This document shows, piece by piece, positions 18,586 to 28,067 of a stretch of DNA of 64,000 nt; the stretch's first letter is position 1; the number at the start of each line of letters is the position of its first letter. This DNA is from Candidatus Fimadaptatus faecigallinarum (GTDB taxonomy: Bacteria > Bacillota > Clostridia > Christensenellales > Aristaeellaceae), in assembly GCA_018714445.1 (NCBI GenBank), contig DVNK01000052.1, forward strand, positions 37,600-101,599, written 5' to 3'. The translations under genes and the position numbers were made by a program. The notes under the pieces are model-generated. The model was not told the DNA's origin. It did not search any database and saw nothing but the letters and a program-made list of their open reading frames with translations.

Positions 18586-19518
18586 ATGGAAGTATTTACG
18601 TCTGCGCTGGGCGCGGTACTGACGCTGTTTGTGTTCATGGCGGGCGGGTATGTGTTTGCGCGTTGGGGGCTGGTCAAGCCGGACTTTTCGCCGCAGTTAT
18701 CGGGCGTGGTGTTCAAGTTCTTCTTTCCGCTGATGCTGCTGAAGGTCATACTGCTCCAGACCGACATCGCGTCGGTCGTTGCGGGCTGGCGGCTGCTGGT
18801 CATAAGCACGGCGCTGATAGCGCTGGGCATACCGCTGGGCAAGCTGGTTGCGCATCTCATGAAAGGTCGCATAGCGGTTGCGCCGGCGCAGTTTGCCACG
18901 ATGTTTCCGAACTACATATTCATGGGCATGCCGGTGATACTGGCGATGTATGGCGAGATCGCGTCTGCGACGCTGGTGATGTACTCGCTGCCGATGAGCC
19001 TGCTGGTGTCGACGCTGGGGTACATGGTCATGGCGTCGACGGGCGGTGTGAACTGGCGCGCGGCGTTCAATCCATGCACGGTTGCCATTGTGGTGGGGCT
19101 CATCTGGCTGGCGCTGGGCGTGCCGGTGCCGGGCTTTGTGGCGGAGGTCATAACGCTGGGCAACAACGTGGTGTCGCCGGTGGCGATGTTCCAGGTGGGC
19201 ATGGTCATAGCGAGCTTTAAGTTTCAGGGAGTGGGCGAGCTGCGGGACGCGGCGCTGTTTTCGGCGTTGCGGCTGGTGGGGTTGCCGCTGGTTGTGGCGG
19301 TGGTATTGACGCTTGTGGGGCTGCGCGGGCTGGAGGTCAGCGTGCCGGCGATGGTCACCGCGATGCCGGTCGCGGCCAATATGACGATAACCGCCGGCGC
19401 GGTCGGGCGGCATGAGGAGATATCGGGCCAGCTGGTGTTTGTGAGCACCGTGTTGAGCCTTATCACGATACCGCTCATGGCGGTCGTGGTCGACATGATA
19501 CTGGGCCTGGTTGCGTAA
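18586..19518 (+). CDS. AEC-family (auxin efflux carrier-like) membrane transporter
   Basis: A 310-residue integral membrane protein with about ten hydrophobic segments in two five-helix repeats, each with the broken-helix Asn/Pro-containing core of this family (ATMFPNYIFMGMPVILAMYG and MVTAMPVAANMTITAG). Bacterial AEC proteins move organic anions such as malate or malonate; the substrate here cannot be read. GGGGAGTG precedes the ATG. It lies 26 bp before the GH29 gene on the same strand, so the two are likely co-transcribed. Confidence 0.88.
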   Translation: MEVFTSALGAVLTLFVFMAGGYVFARWGLVKPDFSPQLSGVVFKFFFPLMLLKVILLQTDIASVVAGWRLLVISTALIALGIPLGKLVAHLMKGRIAVAPAQFATMFPNYIFMGMPVILAMYGEIASATLVMYSLPMSLLVSTLGYMVMASTGGVNWRAAFNPCTVAIVVGLIWLALGVPVPGFVAEVITLGNNVVSPVAMFQVGMVIASFKFQGVGELRDAALFSALRLVGLPLVVAVVLTLVGLRGLEVSVPAMVTAMPVAANMTITAGAVGRHEEISGQLVFVSTVLSLITIPLMAVVVDMILGLVA

Positions 19519-19544
19519 TACAATAAATACGGGAGGTAAATCGA

Positions 19545-20840
19545 ATGTTTGACAGGGCGGCATACGAAAAGCGCGTGGAGTGGTTCAAGCAGGCGCGCTT
19601 TGGCATGTTCATACACTGGGGCCTGTACGCGATACCGGCGCGGGGCGAGTGGATACGCTCGGTGGAGCGCATATCGGTGGAGGATTACCAGCAGTATTTC
19701 GACGAGTTCAACCCGGTGGACTACGACCCGCGCAAGTGGGCGCGCGCATGCAAGCAGGCCGGCATGCAGTACGCGGTGCTGACGGCCAAGCATCACGACG
19801 GGTTCTGCCTGTTCGACAGCGCACTCACCGACTACAAGTCGACGACCTGCTGCGGGCGCGACCTGGTGCGCGAGTATCTGGACGCGTTCCGTGCCGAGGG
19901 CATACGCGTGGGCCTGTACTACTCGATAATCGACTGGCATCATCCGGACTTCCCGCACTATGGCGACAAACAGCACCCTGAGCGCGACAATCCCGCGTTC
20001 AAGGACTACAAGTACGACTTCGACAAGTACCTCGAGTACATGCACGGCCAGATACGCGAGCTGTGCACCAACTACGGCAAGATAGACATATTCTGGTTCG
20101 ACTTCTCCTACGACGACATGCGCGGCGAGAAGTGGAAGGCAACCGAACTGGTGCGCATGATACGCTCGTACCAGCCCGACGTGTTGATGGACAACCGGCT
20201 GGAGGTGTCGGGCGAGGGCTTTGGCTCGCTCGCTACGCAGAACCCGAGCGAATACAGCGGCGATTTCGTAAGCCCCGAGCAGATAATCCCGCCCGAGGGC
20301 GTCGTGGACGACATGGGCAAGCCGGTCGTCTGGGAGAGCTGCATCACGATGAACAACAACTGGGGCTACAACAGCCGCGACGACCATTTCAAGACCGCCG
20401 ACATGATAATCAAAAAGCTGGTCGAGTGCGTCAGCAAGGGCGGCAACATGCTGCTCAACGTCGGCCCGGACGCGCGCGGCAACATACCCGAAAAGTCGCT
20501 TGAGATACTGCGCGGCATAGGCGACTGGATGCGGCTCAACTCCGAGTCGATATACGGCTGTGGGCGGTCGCTGCTGCCGCGGCCCGACTACGGCCGCGTG
20601 ACGCAGAAGGGCAAGACGCTCTACTTCCACGTCAACGAGCCGCAGATAGGCTTTGTGCCGCTGGCGGGCATCAAGGCCGACGACGTCAAGTGCATACGGC
20701 TGCTGCGCGACGGCAGCGAGCTCAAGATAGAGCGCAACTGGATAACCAACAACTATCCCGACATAGTGTTCGTATCGTTGGGCGAGAACCCGCTGTTGCC
20801 CGACCCGGTGGATACGGTCATAAAGGTCGAACTCAAGTGA
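19545..20840 (+). CDS. Alpha-L-fucosidase, glycoside hydrolase family 29
   Basis: Retaining exo-glycosidase releasing L-fucose. The 431-residue protein has the GH29 signatures WFKQARFGMFIHWGLYAIP, YAVLTAKHHDGFCLFDS and GLYYSIIDWHHPDFP. The nucleophile Asp is at about residue 186 in IDIFWFDFSYDD. NNNWGYN and GGNMLLNVGPDARGNIP complete the barrel, followed by a short beta domain. There is no signal peptide, so the substrate is probably imported oligosaccharide. GGGAGGTAAATCGA precedes the ATG. The isomerase 67 bp downstream may belong to the same transcript. Confidence 0.94.
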   Translation: MFDRAAYEKRVEWFKQARFGMFIHWGLYAIPARGEWIRSVERISVEDYQQYFDEFNPVDYDPRKWARACKQAGMQYAVLTAKHHDGFCLFDSALTDYKSTTCCGRDLVREYLDAFRAEGIRVGLYYSIIDWHHPDFPHYGDKQHPERDNPAFKDYKYDFDKYLEYMHGQIRELCTNYGKIDIFWFDFSYDDMRGEKWKATELVRMIRSYQPDVLMDNRLEVSGEGFGSLATQNPSEYSGDFVSPEQIIPPEGVVDDMGKPVVWESCITMNNNWGYNSRDDHFKTADMIIKKLVECVSKGGNMLLNVGPDARGNIPEKSLEILRGIGDWMRLNSESIYGCGRSLLPRPDYGRVTQKGKTLYFHVNEPQIGFVPLAGIKADDVKCIRLLRDGSELKIERNWITNNYPDIVFVSLGENPLLPDPVDTVIKVELK

Positions 20841-20907
20841 CGCGCAAGCGCGTCGCATACGCGGCGCAGGCGATATAACGCAAATCAAAAGAGGAAACGG
20901 AGTGTGT

Positions 20908-21639
20908 ATGACTATGAAGTACGGATTGCAAATGTACTCGGTGCGCGACGTAGCGCAGAGCGATCTGCTGGGCACTATCGAGAAGGTGGCCGCGCTGGGC
21001 TATCACTACGCGGAGTTCGCGGGGTTCTTCGGCATACCGGCGGCCGATGTCAAGGCCAAGCTGGACGAGTGCGGCATGGAGGTGTCCTCGACGCACACCG
21101 GCTGGCAGGAGCTGACTGACGACGTCATCGACAAGACAATCGAGTACCACAAGACGATAGGCAATTCGTTCATAATAATACCGGGCGCCGACCTGAGCGA
21201 TCAGCAAAAGCTCGACGACTTCATAGCGCTGGTCAACAAGGTTCAGCCGGTGCTGGCCCAGGCGGGCATCAAGCTGGGCTATCACAACCACGCGCATGAG
21301 TTCAAGCTCAACGCCGACGGCTCGCACATCTACGAGCAGCTCAAGAGTCGCACCAACATGGAGCTGGAGATAGACACCTACTGGGCATACGTGGGCGGCC
21401 AGGACCCGATAGCTATGATGCACGAGCTCAAGGACCGCGTGCACATAATCCACATCAAGGACGGTTCGGCCGACGGTCATGGCACGCCGCTGGGCATGGG
21501 CACCGCGCCCGCAGCCGAAGTCTACAAGACTGCCTGCGAGCTGGGCATGCAGCTGATAGTCGAGTCCGAGACCTGCACGCCGTCCGGTCTGGAAGAGGCG
21601 CGCATATGCATGGAGTTCCTCAAGGCGCAGGAGAAGTGA
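20908..21639 (+). CDS. Sugar phosphate isomerase/epimerase family protein (xylose isomerase-like TIM barrel)
   Basis: A 243-residue AP-endonuclease-2/IolE-type TIM barrel. Metal and substrate residues are visible in YAEFAGFFGIP, THTGWQELT, YHNHAHEFKL, ELEIDTYWAYVGGQDP, IIHIKDG and IVESETC. These enzymes isomerise or dehydrate sugars and inositols. Proximity to GH29 suggests a role in carbohydrate catabolism, but the substrate is unknown. GGAG five bases before ATG 20908 sets the start; the upstream in-frame GTG at 20902 overlaps that site. Confidence 0.87.
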   Translation: MTMKYGLQMYSVRDVAQSDLLGTIEKVAALGYHYAEFAGFFGIPAADVKAKLDECGMEVSSTHTGWQELTDDVIDKTIEYHKTIGNSFIIIPGADLSDQQKLDDFIALVNKVQPVLAQAGIKLGYHNHAHEFKLNADGSHIYEQLKSRTNMELEIDTYWAYVGGQDPIAMMHELKDRVHIIHIKDGSADGHGTPLGMGTAPAAEVYKTACELGMQLIVESETCTPSGLEEARICMEFLKAQEK

Positions 21640-21808
21640 TGTGAATATGTCCGGCGTGCGTGCCGGCGGGGTGACATTCAGGGCGGATGGCGATGAGCCG
21701 TCCGCCCATTTTTGCATGCAAAATTTTCTGCGCCGCGAACCTGAGTTACTGCCAGGCGCATCTAATATATGTAATTACGATGAGGGGCCCCGGCTGGAGG
21801 AGTAACAT

Positions 21809-22273
21809 ATGGACGAGCGGGAATTCAGCGAGCGCGCGGCCGCGCTGGAGCGTAGGCTGTACCGGGTGTGCTTTGCGCTGCTGCGCTGCGACGCCGACTG
21901 CGCCGACGCCGTGCAGGAGGCGCTGCTCAAGGCGTGGCGCGCGCTGGCCTGGCTAAGGCGCGAGGAGTACTTCGAGACGTGGCTGACGCGCATAGCGATA
22001 AACGAGTGCAGGCGCATACTGCGCATGCGTCGGCATGCGCTGGAGCTAGACGCGCGGCTGCCCGCGCCCGAGCCGCCGGACGTAGGGCTGCGCGATGCGC
22101 TGATGGCGCTAGACGTGCAGCTGCGGTTGCCGGTGGTGCTGCACTATGTGAACGGGTTCGACATAGCCGAGACGGCGCGCATACTGCATCTGCCGCAGGG
22201 CACTGTAAAGAGCCGGCTGTACCGGGCGCGCGCGCGGCTGCGCGAGCTGATGAGTGAGGAGGACTGCATATGA
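21809..22273 (+). CDS. ECF-type RNA polymerase sigma factor
   Basis: A 154-residue group 4 sigma factor. Region 2 spans about 10-75 (YRVCFALLRCDADCADAVQE and WLTRIAINECRRILR). Region 4 spans about 95-148 (LPVVLHYVNGFDIAETARIL then PQGTVKSRLYRARARLRELM). GGAGGAG lies upstream of the ATG. Its stop overlaps the start of the following membrane protein (ATGA), the standard arrangement of an ECF sigma with its regulator. Confidence 0.93.
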   Translation: MDEREFSERAAALERRLYRVCFALLRCDADCADAVQEALLKAWRALAWLRREEYFETWLTRIAINECRRILRMRRHALELDARLPAPEPPDVGLRDALMALDVQLRLPVVLHYVNGFDIAETARILHLPQGTVKSRLYRARARLRELMSEEDCI

Positions 22274-23160
22274 AGCGCAGCTGGGACGACGCGTTTTCAG
22301 CGACGCCGGCGGAGTTCCACCGGCGCGTGGCGCTCACGCTTTCCCGCATAGAGGAGGATAACATGAAACGCAGAAGTAAGCTGAGCATGGGGCTGATAAT
22401 GCTGGCGATAGTTTTGGCGCTTGCGGGCGGGGCGGCGCTGGCTACGGGCAATGTATTCGGCTGGGTGGCACCAAGGTATGCAGACGATGAGCTGAACGCG
22501 CGCTTTGCCCGGCTCAACGAATTGGCCGACGCGCAGGTGCAGACGGCGGTGAGCGCGGACGGCGCACAAGTGCTGGAGCTGACGCAGAACTACTACGACG
22601 GCGACGTGCTGTGCGTGGCATACAGACTGAGCGGTCTGAGCGAGGCGGACGCCATAGACGCGGAATTCGAACCGGATGCTGAACTGCGCGCGCGCATAAA
22701 GTCGGAAGGCGCACCGGTGGACGAATTGACCAGTGTATACGGTGCGGAGGACGAGAGCGTGCGCGCGCTGCTCGAAGACCTTGCGCGGCGAGAGTTCACT
22801 GGCGACGATTGGGCCTGCATAGCAGTGTACGGCGCGTTCCTGAGCGACCATACGTTCGTCACCGTGGACGGCGAAAGGGTCGATGTGGCATACTGCTTTG
22901 ACGGCGCAAAGTTGGAGGGCGACGTACTTATCGGCTACCGCGAATATCGGGTCGGTGAGGACGAGTATGCGCTGCCCGCATCCGACGGCGCGCAGCAGAT
23001 AACCTACGAGATGGCGCTGAATCGTCAGGTGTGGTATTACTATCGCGATGCCAGCGGTTTCTATACGCTGAGCGAACGGCTGGCCAAGGAACCGTTCGAG
23101 TTTACTGTGCGGCGCATTGAACAGCCCGCAGGCGATGCAGGTCAGGCCGATATCGATTGA
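22270..23160 (+). CDS. Membrane-anchored putative anti-sigma / ECF partner protein
   Basis: A 296-residue protein with a cytoplasmic N-terminus of about 35 residues, one transmembrane helix (about 39-59, LIMLAIVLALAGGAALATG) and a 230-residue extracytoplasmic domain. Its start overlaps the sigma gene, so it probably restrains that sigma factor. The N-terminal FSATPAEFHRRVALTLSRIEE resembles the opening of other Firmicute ECF-linked membrane proteins (DUF4179-like). I see no zinc-binding HxxxCxxC anti-sigma motif. The signal sensed is unknown. Confidence 0.7.
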   Translation: MKRSWDDAFSATPAEFHRRVALTLSRIEEDNMKRRSKLSMGLIMLAIVLALAGGAALATGNVFGWVAPRYADDELNARFARLNELADAQVQTAVSADGAQVLELTQNYYDGDVLCVAYRLSGLSEADAIDAEFEPDAELRARIKSEGAPVDELTSVYGAEDESVRALLEDLARREFTGDDWACIAVYGAFLSDHTFVTVDGERVDVAYCFDGAKLEGDVLIGYREYRVGEDEYALPASDGAQQITYEMALNRQVWYYYRDASGFYTLSERLAKEPFEFTVRRIEQPAGDAGQADID

Positions 23161-23363
23161 CGCATGGCAACGCGTGCTGCTGAACCTGCGGGCGTCTGGC
23201 GATGCAGGCGGTCCGGCGGCGCGCGTTAGCGGTGTGCAAATAGGGCAGCCTGCGCGGAGCCGGCTTGGCTCGATTAAGCGGGAGCGCATATGCCCAGTGC
23301 TGCGGTCAGGCGCCCTACTGCGCTCGACAGGCAACGTGGCTGTGGATTTTACCGACGGCTTTT

Positions 23364-23397
23364 GCCGCCGCCTCCAGGTATGAAGGCGGCGGCATTC
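23364..23397 (+). terminator. Hairpin terminator after the ECF pair
   Basis: A perfect 10-bp stem GCCGCCGCCT/AGGCGGCGGC (23364-23373, 23384-23393) with a ten-base loop, followed by ATTCTTGT. The tail is modest. The gap 23161-23511 holds nothing else identifiable. Confidence 0.7.
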
Positions 23398-23511
23398 TTG
23401 TCCGCCGAACTAATCAAATTTTCATCCGCCCAAACAGGAAAACCACCCGCGCGCGCAGAATAACCATGTTATCTGGCTCGCGCCAAATACGCCCGAAAGA
23501 AGACGCTGCAC

Positions 23512-24420
23512 ATGGATGTATTGCAGAGGATGATAAACACGCAGACGCTGATGTTCATATACATGATATGCGGCGTGGTACTGCGCAGGATAGGCATTAT
23601 TAACGCGCAGAGTCGCGGCAGCTTTGTTAAGCTGCTGACCAATCTGCTGTTGCCGTGCATGATACTGGACTCGTTCAACAAGCCGCTGGACATGGACGAG
23701 CTCAAGGGCGCGGCGCTGGTGATGTGCGTAAGCGGCGCGATGTGCTTTCTGGGGTATGTCGTGGGCAAGCTGATATGGCGGGGCAAGGCCGCCGACCGGC
23801 AGGGCACGCTGCTGTTCGGCACGATGTTCTCAAACGCCGGCAATGCGGGCACGCCGATAGTGTCGATGGTGTTTGGCGAGTCGGGCGTGGTATACGCATC
23901 GTTTTTCATGATACCGGTCAGGATACTGCTGTGGACTATGGGAGTATCGCTGTACGTGCGCGGTTCACGGCGCGAGAAGTTCACCAAGGTGCTGCTCAAC
24001 CCATGCGTTGTGGTAGTGTTTCTGGGCGTGGCGCTGATGCTGATGCCGTTTACGCTGGACGGCGTGGCGGCGACTGCGATAAGGAGCATAGGCGATATGA
24101 CCGGGCCGTTGGCGATGATGATAATCGGGGCGTCGCTGGCTGAGCAGAACGCGCGCGAGTTGCTGGATCTGGACGTGCTGCTGGTAAGCCTGATGCGGCT
24201 TGTCGTCATGCCGCTGATAGCGCTGGCGGCGCTGAGGCTGGCGGGCGTCGACGAGACGCTGGTGCAGGTCACGGTGATACTGCTGGCGATGCCGGTTGCG
24301 TATACGACTGCGATACTTGCCGAGCGCTACAATGCCAATTATCACTTTGCCAGCAAGTGCGTGTGTCTGTCGACGCTGCTGTCGCTGGTGACTGTGCCGC
24401 TTATGTGCCTTGTGCTCTAG
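23512..24420 (+). CDS. AEC-family membrane transporter (second copy)
   Basis: A 302-residue protein of the same family as the carrier at 18.6 kb but only distantly similar. It has ten hydrophobic segments, LTNLLLPCMILDSFN in the first repeat, FGTMFSNAGNAGTPIVSMVFG as the core motif and ILLAMPVAYTTAILAERY in the second repeat. The ribosome site is weak (GAAAGAAG). It ends 24 bp before the response regulator on the same strand and may be part of that transcript, in which case the two-component system could control an organic-acid carrier (inference). Confidence 0.87.
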   Translation: MDVLQRMINTQTLMFIYMICGVVLRRIGIINAQSRGSFVKLLTNLLLPCMILDSFNKPLDMDELKGAALVMCVSGAMCFLGYVVGKLIWRGKAADRQGTLLFGTMFSNAGNAGTPIVSMVFGESGVVYASFFMIPVRILLWTMGVSLYVRGSRREKFTKVLLNPCVVVVFLGVALMLMPFTLDGVAATAIRSIGDMTGPLAMMIIGASLAEQNARELLDLDVLLVSLMRLVVMPLIALAALRLAGVDETLVQVTVILLAMPVAYTTAILAERYNANYHFASKCVCLSTLLSLVTVPLMCLVL

Positions 24421-24444
24421 CGCGGGGCCGACTGAGGAGGGCTT

Positions 24445-25134
24445 ATGGCCAGAATACTGCTAGTTGAGGATGAAAAGATGCTGGCGCGCTATGTCGAGCT
24501 GGAGTTGACGCACGAAGGCTACGAGGTCGACGTGGCAAACGACGGCCGCGAGGGCCTGGACAAGGCGCTGGAGGACAAGCATGACCTGATGCTGTTGGAC
24601 CTGATGCTGCCACGGCTGTCGGGCATAGAGATCTGCCGGCGCGTGCGCCAGCACAGCACAAAGCCCATAATAATGCTGACGGCCAAGGACGACGTCAGCG
24701 ACAAGGTCATGGGCCTGGATATGGGCGCGGACGACTACGTGACCAAGCCCTTTGCGATAGAGGAACTGCTGGCGCGGATCCGCGTAGCGCTCAAGCACGG
24801 CGAGCGCGCACGCACCGGCGCCGATTCGGATGGACGGCTCAGCGCGGGGCCGCTCGTGGTCAATCCGCGCAATCGCCAGGTGTCGTTTGGCGGCGAGGAA
24901 GTCGCGCTCACCAAGACCGAGTTCGACATGCTGGCGTACATGGTCGCGCACCAGGACAAGGTGCTCAGCCGGGACGAGTTGCTCAGCGAGGTGTGGGGCT
25001 ATTCATACGCGGGCGACACCAACATAGTGGACGTGTACGTGCGCTATCTGAGGCAGAAGCTGGACGAGAAGTACGGCGTAAAGCTGCTGCACACGGTGCG
25101 CGGAGTGGGGTATCTGTTTAAGTATGAGCAATAG
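24445..25134 (+). CDS. Two-component response regulator, OmpR/PhoB type
   Basis: A 229-residue transcription factor. The receiver domain (1-118) has the acidic pair VEDEK, phospho-acceptor Asp in LMLLDLMLPRLSG, TAKDD and the lysine loop TKPFAIEELLARI. The winged-helix DNA-binding domain (about 130-228) has LTKTEFDMLAYMVAHQDKVLSRDELL and NIVDVYVRYLRQKLDE. GAGGAGGGC precedes the ATG. Its last 11 bases overlap the sensor kinase gene. Confidence 0.95.
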   Translation: MARILLVEDEKMLARYVELELTHEGYEVDVANDGREGLDKALEDKHDLMLLDLMLPRLSGIEICRRVRQHSTKPIIMLTAKDDVSDKVMGLDMGADDYVTKPFAIEELLARIRVALKHGERARTGADSDGRLSAGPLVVNPRNRQVSFGGEEVALTKTEFDMLAYMVAHQDKVLSRDELLSEVWGYSYAGDTNIVDVYVRYLRQKLDEKYGVKLLHTVRGVGYLFKYEQ

Positions 25135-27919
25135 CAGGTGGCGCGCGGTGCTGGGCGCGTGGGGCCGGCGCGCGCGGCGCAGCGCTCAGGCGCGGCCCGG
25201 GGCTGCTCAGTCCGAGCGACCGCGCCCGGACCAGAGCGCTGCTGCGCCCGACGCGTCGGATGCGTCCGGCGTATTGCAGGAGCCATGGGTCGAGCGCGCG
25301 GAGGATCGCAACGAGCGTGGCGCGTCCCGCGGGTCGGCCGGAGATGCGCACGCGCGGCGCGCCGTTCGGGCAGCGCGGCGCGTGGAGCCAAAGCGTGGCA
25401 GCGCGGTGGCGCCCAAGCGGCAGCCCGGTGCGGGCGTGCGGGAAACCGCCGCGCCCGCCCGAACATCCGGAGGGCAGTCCGCAGTGGCGGACAGTGCCCC
25501 GACACGCGCCGAGGCTCCTGAGCAGCCCGCCGTCGCAGGACAGCCTGCTGGAAGCCGCGCAGATCCGCGCGCGCGCAACGCACGCCAGCGCCATGCGGCG
25601 CGTGCGCTGGGGCGTTGGTGGCGCATGGGGCGGAGCGCACCGGTTGAGCCTGTGCCCGATGTGGACGCGGGCGAACTGGACGACGTGGCGCGGCGCGTCG
25701 AGGAAGCGCTGAATACGGCCCGAACGCGCATTGAGTCAAATATAAGCGCCGCAAACGCCACGAAATCGAGCGCACACGCGGCGTATCAGTCGGGCGCCGG
25801 ACGCAGGCTGGGCCGTGGCGACAAATGGCAGCGCGACGACAACGTATTCAATGAGGTCAGCCGCGCCGTAAATGCGCGTGCGCGCGGCACGCTGCATGAC
25901 ATACGCTTTTCGATGTCGACGCGGATATCGTGGAACTATACGCGCATACTCTGGGAGACGCTGGTGATATCGCTGGTGCTGCTGGCGGTGGTATACGCGC
26001 TGGCGGCGCTGCCGCAGTTGGAAGCGGTGAGCGCCGATGCGGCGGCGCAGGTCGCAGACGCTGCCCGTGCGTTGCCGGGCGGTCTGGCGGCACTGCCCGA
26101 GCCTACGCCGGCGCCGTCTGCCGAGCCGACTGCGGCGTCCGATGCGGCTCAGACATCTGGGCAAACGCTTGGGTTGGAGCAATCAGCCTCATCTGTGTTG
26201 GCGACTGTGCCGGAGCAATCCGAGGCGTCTGTGCCGGGGGCTGGGTCGGAGCAATCCGAGGCGTCTGTACCGGTGGCTGGATCGAAGCAATCCGCCGGGT
26301 CTGTGCCGGCGGCCGGATCAGAGCAATCCGCCGAGTATGAGTCGACGTTTGGCTCAGCACAACCAATTTCATCTGCGCCGACGCCAGGGCCGGAGCAATC
26401 CGCTCCATTTGAGCAAACGCCCGGATCGGGCTCCATACCGGGCACAGAATTGGCGTCCGCGCCGAGACAGACGGAATCGTCCGAGGCGACGCCCGCGCCA
26501 GAATCAGCGTTTGCGCCTGAGCGGCTGGCGTCAGGCGCTGATATGGCGGGAGCTCAGCTGGCGTCAGAAGCTGGTATGGCGGGAATGCAGCTCGCGTCGG
26601 ACGCAATCGCGAACGGCGTTCAGGCAGAGACGTCGGACGCAGAGGGCGGCGAACAGGCCGCAAACATGGACGAGCAGTCCGGCGAGAATTCGATGGATGG
26701 GCAGGCCGTCACGACCGACGGTCAGGCCGGCGATGAGCTGGACGCCATGGCGACCGGCCCGGCGCCGACCCGTGAACCGGTGCGGCTGATAGATTTGCGG
26801 CTGGGCGGGGCCGACCATGCGTATGCGCGGGTCAGCGGCATCGATGGACGGGTGTACTATGACGACGCGCCGTTCGAGTTGACGACGGCATCGGTGTTGA
26901 GCTACTGGGACGGCGAGTTCTACCGGGTGGATTCGCTGCTGGTGAACGTGGACGGCTATGTGTACCAGGTGTACGTGGCGGCGGCGCTCACGTACTGGCT
27001 GCGGCTGTGCATGATAATGTTGGGCGGCGTGGCGCTGGTGGACCTGTTCAGGGGGCTGTACTTTTTGATTAAGGGCCGGGCCATAAATGCGCAGATGCTG
27101 GGTCCGATAGGCGAGATAAGCGAGACTGCGCGCGCGCTCAATGCTCAGAATATGTCTCAGCGCATAAATGTCGAGGGCACGCGCTCGGAACTGCGCGAGC
27201 TGGCGCTGGTGATAAACGAAATGCTCGACCGAATCGAGGCCGCTTACGACGGTCAAAAGCAGTTCGTGTCGGATGCGTCGCATGAGCTGCGCACGCCGAT
27301 TGCGGTCATACAGGGCTACGCCACCATGCTCCAGCGCTGGGGCAAGGACGACGCCGCGGTGCGCGACGAGGCCATAACCGCGATAAGCAGCGAGGCCGCC
27401 AATATGAAGGACCTGGTCGAGAAGCTGCTGTTTCTGGCGCGGCACGACCGGCAGACGCTCAAGCTCAATCCGGAGCTGATAGACATGCGCGAGCTGACCG
27501 AGAGCATTGCGCGCGAAACGCGCATGATAGCGCCCGATCACGAGATAATCTGCGGCGAGATGCAGGACGTGCGGGTGTTGGGCGACGGCACGGCGCTCAA
27601 GCAGGCGCTGCGGATATTCATGGACAACGCATGCAAGTACACGCCTGCGGGCGGCAAGGTGACGATATCGTGCGTACAGGGCGGCATGGGCGCGCTGATA
27701 TCGGTCGAGGACACGGGCTGCGGCATACCGGCGGGCGAGCTCAAGCGGGTATTCGACCGGTTTTATCGGGTGGATGGCTCGCGGGGCGCGGTGCCGGGGC
27801 ATGGCCTGGGGCTGTCGATAGCGCGCATAATCGCGGTGCGCCATGGCGGTAGGATACATGTGCGCTCCAAGGAGGGCGTGGGTTCGGTGTTCACGCTGGA
27901 GCTGCCGGGAATAGCATGA
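25124..27919 (+). CDS. Sensor histidine kinase with very large cytoplasmic tail and repeat-bearing extracellular region
   Basis: A 931-residue partner of the upstream regulator, whose stop its start overlaps (ATGAGCAATAG). Residues 1-275 are Arg/Ala/Pro-rich and predicted disordered. TM1 is about 276-299. Residues 300-560 are low complexity, with 12-residue repeats of the type EQSEASVPGAGS (about 352-430). A compact domain at about 570-612 (VRLIDLRLGG, YARVSGIDGRVYY) precedes TM2 (about 616-645). Then come HAMP (about 650-700), HisKA with phospho-acceptor His720 in DASHELRTPIAVIQGYA, and HATPase with MDNACKYTPAGG, VEDTGCGIP and GHGLGLSIARI. Typical relatives have 450-500 residues. Only the region from about TM1 on is certain; a later start cannot be excluded because the first 275 codons look unlike the rest, though no internal ribosome site is obvious. 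Confidence 0.88.
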   Translation: MSNSRWRAVLGAWGRRARRSAQARPGAAQSERPRPDQSAAAPDASDASGVLQEPWVERAEDRNERGASRGSAGDAHARRAVRAARRVEPKRGSAVAPKRQPGAGVRETAAPARTSGGQSAVADSAPTRAEAPEQPAVAGQPAGSRADPRARNARQRHAARALGRWWRMGRSAPVEPVPDVDAGELDDVARRVEEALNTARTRIESNISAANATKSSAHAAYQSGAGRRLGRGDKWQRDDNVFNEVSRAVNARARGTLHDIRFSMSTRISWNYTRILWETLVISLVLLAVVYALAALPQLEAVSADAAAQVADAARALPGGLAALPEPTPAPSAEPTAASDAAQTSGQTLGLEQSASSVLATVPEQSEASVPGAGSEQSEASVPVAGSKQSAGSVPAAGSEQSAEYESTFGSAQPISSAPTPGPEQSAPFEQTPGSGSIPGTELASAPRQTESSEATPAPESAFAPERLASGADMAGAQLASEAGMAGMQLASDAIANGVQAETSDAEGGEQAANMDEQSGENSMDGQAVTTDGQAGDELDAMATGPAPTREPVRLIDLRLGGADHAYARVSGIDGRVYYDDAPFELTTASVLSYWDGEFYRVDSLLVNVDGYVYQVYVAAALTYWLRLCMIMLGGVALVDLFRGLYFLIKGRAINAQMLGPIGEISETARALNAQNMSQRINVEGTRSELRELALVINEMLDRIEAAYDGQKQFVSDASHELRTPIAVIQGYATMLQRWGKDDAAVRDEAITAISSEAANMKDLVEKLLFLARHDRQTLKLNPELIDMRELTESIARETRMIAPDHEIICGEMQDVRVLGDGTALKQALRIFMDNACKYTPAGGKVTISCVQGGMGALISVEDTGCGIPAGELKRVFDRFYRVDGSRGAVPGHGLGLSIARIIAVRHGGRIHVRSKEGVGSVFTLELPGIA
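26201..26345 (+). repeat. Coding tandem repeat in the sensor kinase, 36-bp unit
   Basis: GAGCAATCCG and its variants recur every 36 bp, encoding a 12-residue unit (EQSEASVPGAGS, EQSEASVPVAGS, KQSAGSVPAAGS, EQSAEYES). The unit is in frame and lies in the predicted extracellular region. This is the same kind of tandem growth as in the intergenic arrays but under a reading-frame constraint. Confidence 0.85.
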
Positions 27920-28067
27920 GCGGCGGCATGCTAAGCGCACTCTTACGAACGGATATCTGGAACTGTGACGGCGCTGCCATGTGGCATGAGCGCGCCGGTT
28001 CATGGCGATGTCAAATATACAATGCTAGTGCATAAACATCTATCATAACCGCACAGGAGGAGTAGAG

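Noticed and set aside
19224..20975. 583-codon minus-strand open frame opposite GH29
   Set aside because: It is antisense to a clear GH29 gene and part of the AEC carrier, with no family resemblance and no ribosome site.
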